Below, piece by piece: positions 15,365-17,691 of a stretch of DNA of 17,691 bases (positions are counted from its first letter, which is position 1; every line of letters begins with the position of its first letter). This DNA is from JBHEMK01 sp046262635 (GTDB lineage: Bacteria; Actinomycetota; Thermoleophilia; Gaiellales; Gaiellaceae). Below the pieces are notes generated by a model. That model was given only the letters and a program-made list of their open reading frames with translations. It was not told the DNA's origin and did not search any database. The position numbers were made by a program, and so were the translations under genes. The stretch lies in NCBI GenBank assembly GCA_046262635.1, contig JBHEMK010000045.1, forward strand, positions 1 through 17,691, given 5' to 3'.

Positions 15365-15910
15365 GTGACGGAGGAAGCGCAGCTCCATGAGACGCCCGCC
15401 GGGCTGGAGCCCACCGGCGAGGGCTGGTTCGTCGTGAACGTCCGCGATACGGCGTGGATGACACATGACGCGTTCGGCGCGGGCTGCGTGTTCGAGAGCC
15501 GCCAGAACGCGCAGTTCGCGGAACTCGGAATCAACATCGGCGTGCTGCAGCCCGGGCAGCCCGCGTGTCTCTACCACGAGGAGGGTGCGCAGGAGGATTT
15601 CCTCATTCTCGCCGGCGAGTGCCTGCTGCTCGTGAACGGCGAGGAGCGGCCGCTGCGCGCGTGGGACTTCGTCCACTCGCCGGCCGGCACGGAGCACGTG
15701 ATCGTGGGCGCTGGCGACGGGGTCTCGATCGTGCTCGCTGTGGGCGCGCGGCACGAGCCCGAGTGGCTGCGCTACCCGGTCTCCGAGCCCGCTGCGACGT
15801 ACGGCGCGAGCGCCGACGAGGACACGACGGAGCCGCGGGAGGCGTATGCCAGGTTCGACCGCCCGCAGCCGGGCCGTCCCGGCTACTGGGACGAGTTGCC
15901 GTGGGCGTAA
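15365..15910 (+). CDS. Cupin-domain protein
   Basis: A 181-residue protein with one central cupin barrel. The first cupin motif region reads GQPACLYHEEGAQEDFLILAG, with His and Glu as likely metal ligands, and the second reads WDFVHSPAGTEHVIVG, with the second His. Cupins of this sort bind a metal and a small molecule; the substrate is unknown. The C-terminal 45 residues (PREAYARFDR ... YWDELPWA) resemble an extra element rather than a second barrel. The GTG at 15365 is chosen because AAGGAGA at 15353-15359 sits 5 nt upstream; a TTG at 15347 in the same frame lies before that site. It follows the MoaD-like gene after 135 nt, so it may have its own promoter. Confidence 0.85.
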   Translation: MTEEAQLHETPAGLEPTGEGWFVVNVRDTAWMTHDAFGAGCVFESRQNAQFAELGINIGVLQPGQPACLYHEEGAQEDFLILAGECLLLVNGEERPLRAWDFVHSPAGTEHVIVGAGDGVSIVLAVGARHEPEWLRYPVSEPAATYGASADEDTTEPREAYARFDRPQPGRPGYWDELPWA

Positions 15911-15949
15911 AGAAACACTCAAGGCCCGGGGGCTGAACGCCTGTCTGAT

Positions 15950-16004
15950 CCTCGCTGCCGCGCGAGGCGAGTGCTCGACGGAGGGCTGACGGAGCCGCGG
16001 CTCC
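15950..16004. terminator. Two hairpins between the cupin gene and the convergent ORF
   Basis: CCTCGC/GCGAGG with a 6-nt loop (15950-15967) lies 40 nt after the cupin stop. GGAGCCGCGGCTCC (15991-16004) is a perfect 14-bp palindrome. Both are GC-rich without U tracts. Their place between convergent genes suits transcription termination from either side. Confidence 0.4.
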
Positions 16005-16024
16005 CGCCATCCTGAATTCGGCCA

Positions 16025-16312
16025 GGCCGCCAGCTGGTTGTGAACCAGGAACGTCGTCTCGCTGCGGCGGAGCCGAGAGCCTCCTTCGATGCCTTCGGCC
16101 ATCCGCGGCATCAGCACACCCTCGCGGAAGCGCTCCCAGCTCTCCTGGGAATCATGAACCGCAATGATCGTCCAACCATCTGCCGATGGGCCGGCCGCAT
16201 GGAAGACCTGACCCTCTGGAAGGCTGCCGTCGCTCGGATGAACTGCTGCGATCGACGCCTCGTACTGCTCCTTCGTGCCGCTTGCGAACCGATGCACAAC
16301 GCCGTATGTCAC
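16025..16312 (-). pseudogene. Dimeric alpha/beta-barrel-like small protein, apparently stop-lost
   Basis: The first 96 residues from the GTG at 16312 look like a complete small protein: VTYGVVHRFASG, a helix with KEQYEASIAAVHP, then GWTIIAVHDSQESWERF and TTFLVHNQLAA. This resembles the dimeric alpha/beta-barrel (antibiotic-biosynthesis-monooxygenase-like) fold, in which a protein of about 95-100 residues normally ends here. Instead codon 16022-16024 reads TGG, and the frame stays open through the palindrome and antisense across the whole cupin gene to 15062. A stop-to-Trp change or a small indel at the 3' end is likely. Sequencing error is possible. The first part has normal codon use and looks real. 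Confidence 0.5.
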
Positions 16313-16458
16313 TTCGGCCGGGCCGACGGTCCCTAGCCCTGTCCTGTCGTCGTCGCGTACATCCCCGCGGCGAAGTCCCGAGAGGGTGGCCGGGCAGCCG
16401 CCGCGGCCCGAACCTCGCACGCCATAGCACCTGCACGATCCGCAAAGAACCTCGAATC

Positions 16459-16481
16459 AGAAAGGCCCGGTTTCCAGGACC
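16459..16481 (-). terminator. Candidate terminator for the kelch/YVTN gene
   Basis: On the minus strand GGTCC...GGGCC forms a stem (with one T-G pair) around TGGAAACC, followed by TTTCT. It starts about 49 nt after the stop at 16530. The short U-rich run after the stem makes it one of the better terminator candidates in the window. Confidence 0.4.
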
Positions 16482-16529
16482 TCATGCGAGTGGGCGCACC
16501 CGGGATCGAGCCCAGGGTCTCCCGTGCCG

Positions 16530-17691
16530 CTATCGGAGGATCCCGGTGTGTCCGAGCGAGTACCGCCCGGGCAGCGGCCAGACGCAGAGACCGTGCGGGC
16601 CCCGCCCGACCGGGATCCGCGCCAGCAGTTTCCCGTCGACCGTGCTGATCGCGTAGACCTCGGAGCTGTAACGGCCGGTCAGCCAGAGCACCTTGCCGTC
16701 GGCCGAGACGTTGCCCATGTCGGGGCTTCCGCCGCCCGGTAGGCGCCACGTCCGGATCACCCTTTCGGTGCGGAAGCTGATCAGCGAGATCGACCCCTCC
16801 ATGCGGTTCGTGACATAGAGCACCTTCCCATCCCGGCTCACGTAGAGTCCGTGAGCGCCGCGACCGGTCGGGATGAAGCCCACCACGCGCAGCCGGCCGC
16901 CGTCGAGCTTCCAGACCCCGTTCGTGTTCATGTCCGCGACGTAGAAGACCCTGCCGTCCGGCGAGAGCTTGACGTCCTGCGGCGCAGCGCCCGAGCGAAG
17001 CTGCAGCGTCCCCAGCACCCGCTCACGGCGCACGTCCACCTTGACGATCTGTCCGGAGAACTCGCAGCTCGCGAGCAGGTACGAGCCGTCGGCGGAAAAG
17101 TCGATGTGGTCGACGCCCGCACATGGAACGGGCAAGGAGTGGTGGAGCCGGAATGAGTGCGCGTCGCGGAAGTCGAGCCGGTGTAGCCGCTCGGCGACGA
17201 CGATCGCGTAGCGGCCGTCCGGAGTGAAGTACATGTTGTACGGATCGTCGACGGGGATGGGCGTCCCCGGCGTGCCCGTGGTCGGGTCGATCGGCGTCAG
17301 GCTGTTGCCCAGGTCGTTCGTGACGTAGAGCGTCTTCAGGTCGTAGGCCGGAACGACATGCTGCGGCAGGGCACCGACGTCGAAGTGCCGGACGACTTTG
17401 AACGTCTGCGGATCGATCTCGTCGACGGAGTTGCTGTCGGAATTGGGGACGTAGACGCGGTCGATCGCGCCCCGGACGGCCGGGCTCAGGTTCGCCGGCG
17501 TGTCGGCCGCATAGACGTTGCGGGGATCCAGCAGCCGTGGGACGCCCCGCACGAGCGGCTTGGCGGCAGCCACACGCCGGCCCGAGACGAGCCGGAGCTC
17601 CGAGAGCGTCGCAACGGTGCCGCCCGGACCGCGCCCTCCCGCCAGGACGATCCGACCGGGAAGACTGACGGCGGCGAGGTCGCTCGTCGGC
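16530..17691 (-). CDS. Kelch-like plus YVTN beta-propeller protein (5' end outside window)
   Basis: The frame is open to the right edge, so the start and any signal peptide lie outside. The first 40 visible residues (SDLAAVSLPGRIVLAGGR) look like a kelch blade. From about the codon at 17480 inward the sequence becomes a YVTN-type propeller: DRVYVPNSDSNSVDEIDPQT, LKTLYVTNDLGNSLTPIDP, GRYAIVVAERLHRLDF, GSYLLASCEFSGQIVKVDV, GRVFYVADMNTNGVWKLD, GKVLYVTNRMEGSISLI and GKVLWLTGRYSSEVYAIS, about seven blades. YVTN propellers are usually secreted or surface proteins that bind partners or cofactors. A GTG at 17573 exists but is internal, because coding continues beyond it. No catalytic motif is seen. 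Confidence 0.82.
   Translation of the reverse strand, partial: PTSDLAAVSLPGRIVLAGGRGPGGTVATLSELRLVSGRRVAAAKPLVRGVPRLLDPRNVYAADTPANLSPAVRGAIDRVYVPNSDSNSVDEIDPQTFKVVRHFDVGALPQHVVPAYDLKTLYVTNDLGNSLTPIDPTTGTPGTPIPVDDPYNMYFTPDGRYAIVVAERLHRLDFRDAHSFRLHHSLPVPCAGVDHIDFSADGSYLLASCEFSGQIVKVDVRRERVLGTLQLRSGAAPQDVKLSPDGRVFYVADMNTNGVWKLDGGRLRVVGFIPTGRGAHGLYVSRDGKVLYVTNRMEGSISLISFRTERVIRTWRLPGGGSPDMGNVSADGKVLWLTGRYSSEVYAISTVDGKLLARIPVGRGPHGLCVWPLPGRYSLGHTGILR

Noticed and set aside
15062..16024. Continuation of the barrel-like frame across the cupin gene
   Set aside because: Sequence after HNQLAA is Arg-rich and antisense to the cupin; treated as read-through after stop loss, not as a true domain.
16490..16520. 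tRNA-3'-end-like string (minus strand CTGGGCTCGATCCCGGG, then TGCGCCCAC)
   Set aside because: The T-stem has a mismatch, T54 is C, and no matching acceptor, D or anticodon arms are found upstream. At best a tRNA fragment left by integration, not a gene.

Overview
The window is high-GC DNA with short intergenic gaps, many 4-nt stop/start overlaps and frequent GTG/TTG starts. The gene content is an aa3-type oxidase gene, TatA/TatC, a sufCBD block, tandem Tat-type ferritin-like proteins, and kelch/YVTN and Asp-box propellers. Together these suggest an actinobacterial genome, most likely the Thermoleophilia (Solirubrobacterales/Gaiellales) lineage. That placement is inferred from gene content and style; no 16S or marker gene is present.

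Layout. (1) 1-1310, plus strand: the tail of an upstream ORF (probably oxidase subunit I), cytochrome c oxidase subunit III, and a two-TM protein with a universal-stress-like domain, all abutting. (2) 1394-4574, minus strand: an amidohydrolase, a single-TM TPR-like protein, a STAS anti-sigma-factor antagonist and a di-haem c-type cytochrome lipoprotein, with overlapping or nearly overlapping ends. (3) 4833-5834, minus strand: tatA-tatC. (4) 5959-9312, plus strand, divergent from tatA: sufC-sufB-sufD, coupled by short overlaps. No sufS, sufU/sufE or sufR is in the window.

(5) 9313-10931: about 1.6 kb with no intact gene. It holds a shattered tyrosine integrase on the minus strand (two in-frame stops, two frame changes), a second frame-broken stretch with coding-like codon use, a cluster of perfect inverted repeats and an 11-bp tandem repeat. 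It reads as the remains of an integrated element. (6) 10932-13433, plus strand: four genes in a chain of 4-nt overlaps, namely two paralogous ferritin-like proteins with Tat-type leaders, an L,D-transpeptidase and a small secreted protein. (7) 13821-15910, plus strand: a six-Asp-box propeller protein overlapping a MoaD/ThiS-like ubiquitin-fold protein, then a cupin. (8) 16025-17691, minus strand: an alpha/beta-barrel-like ORF that has apparently lost its stop codon, and the 3' part of a kelch plus YVTN double-propeller protein that runs off the right edge.

How the genes work together: regions 1 and 2 share a respiratory theme (oxidase subunit and di-haem cytochrome) with a stress-signalling component (STAS, Usp-like). 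TatA/TatC could export the Tat-leader ferritin-like protein of region 6. SufBCD would build Fe-S clusters. The most interesting units are the ferritin/ferritin/L,D-transpeptidase/secreted-protein operon and the Asp-box/MoaD pair; both look like coherent systems whose function cannot be read from sequence alone.
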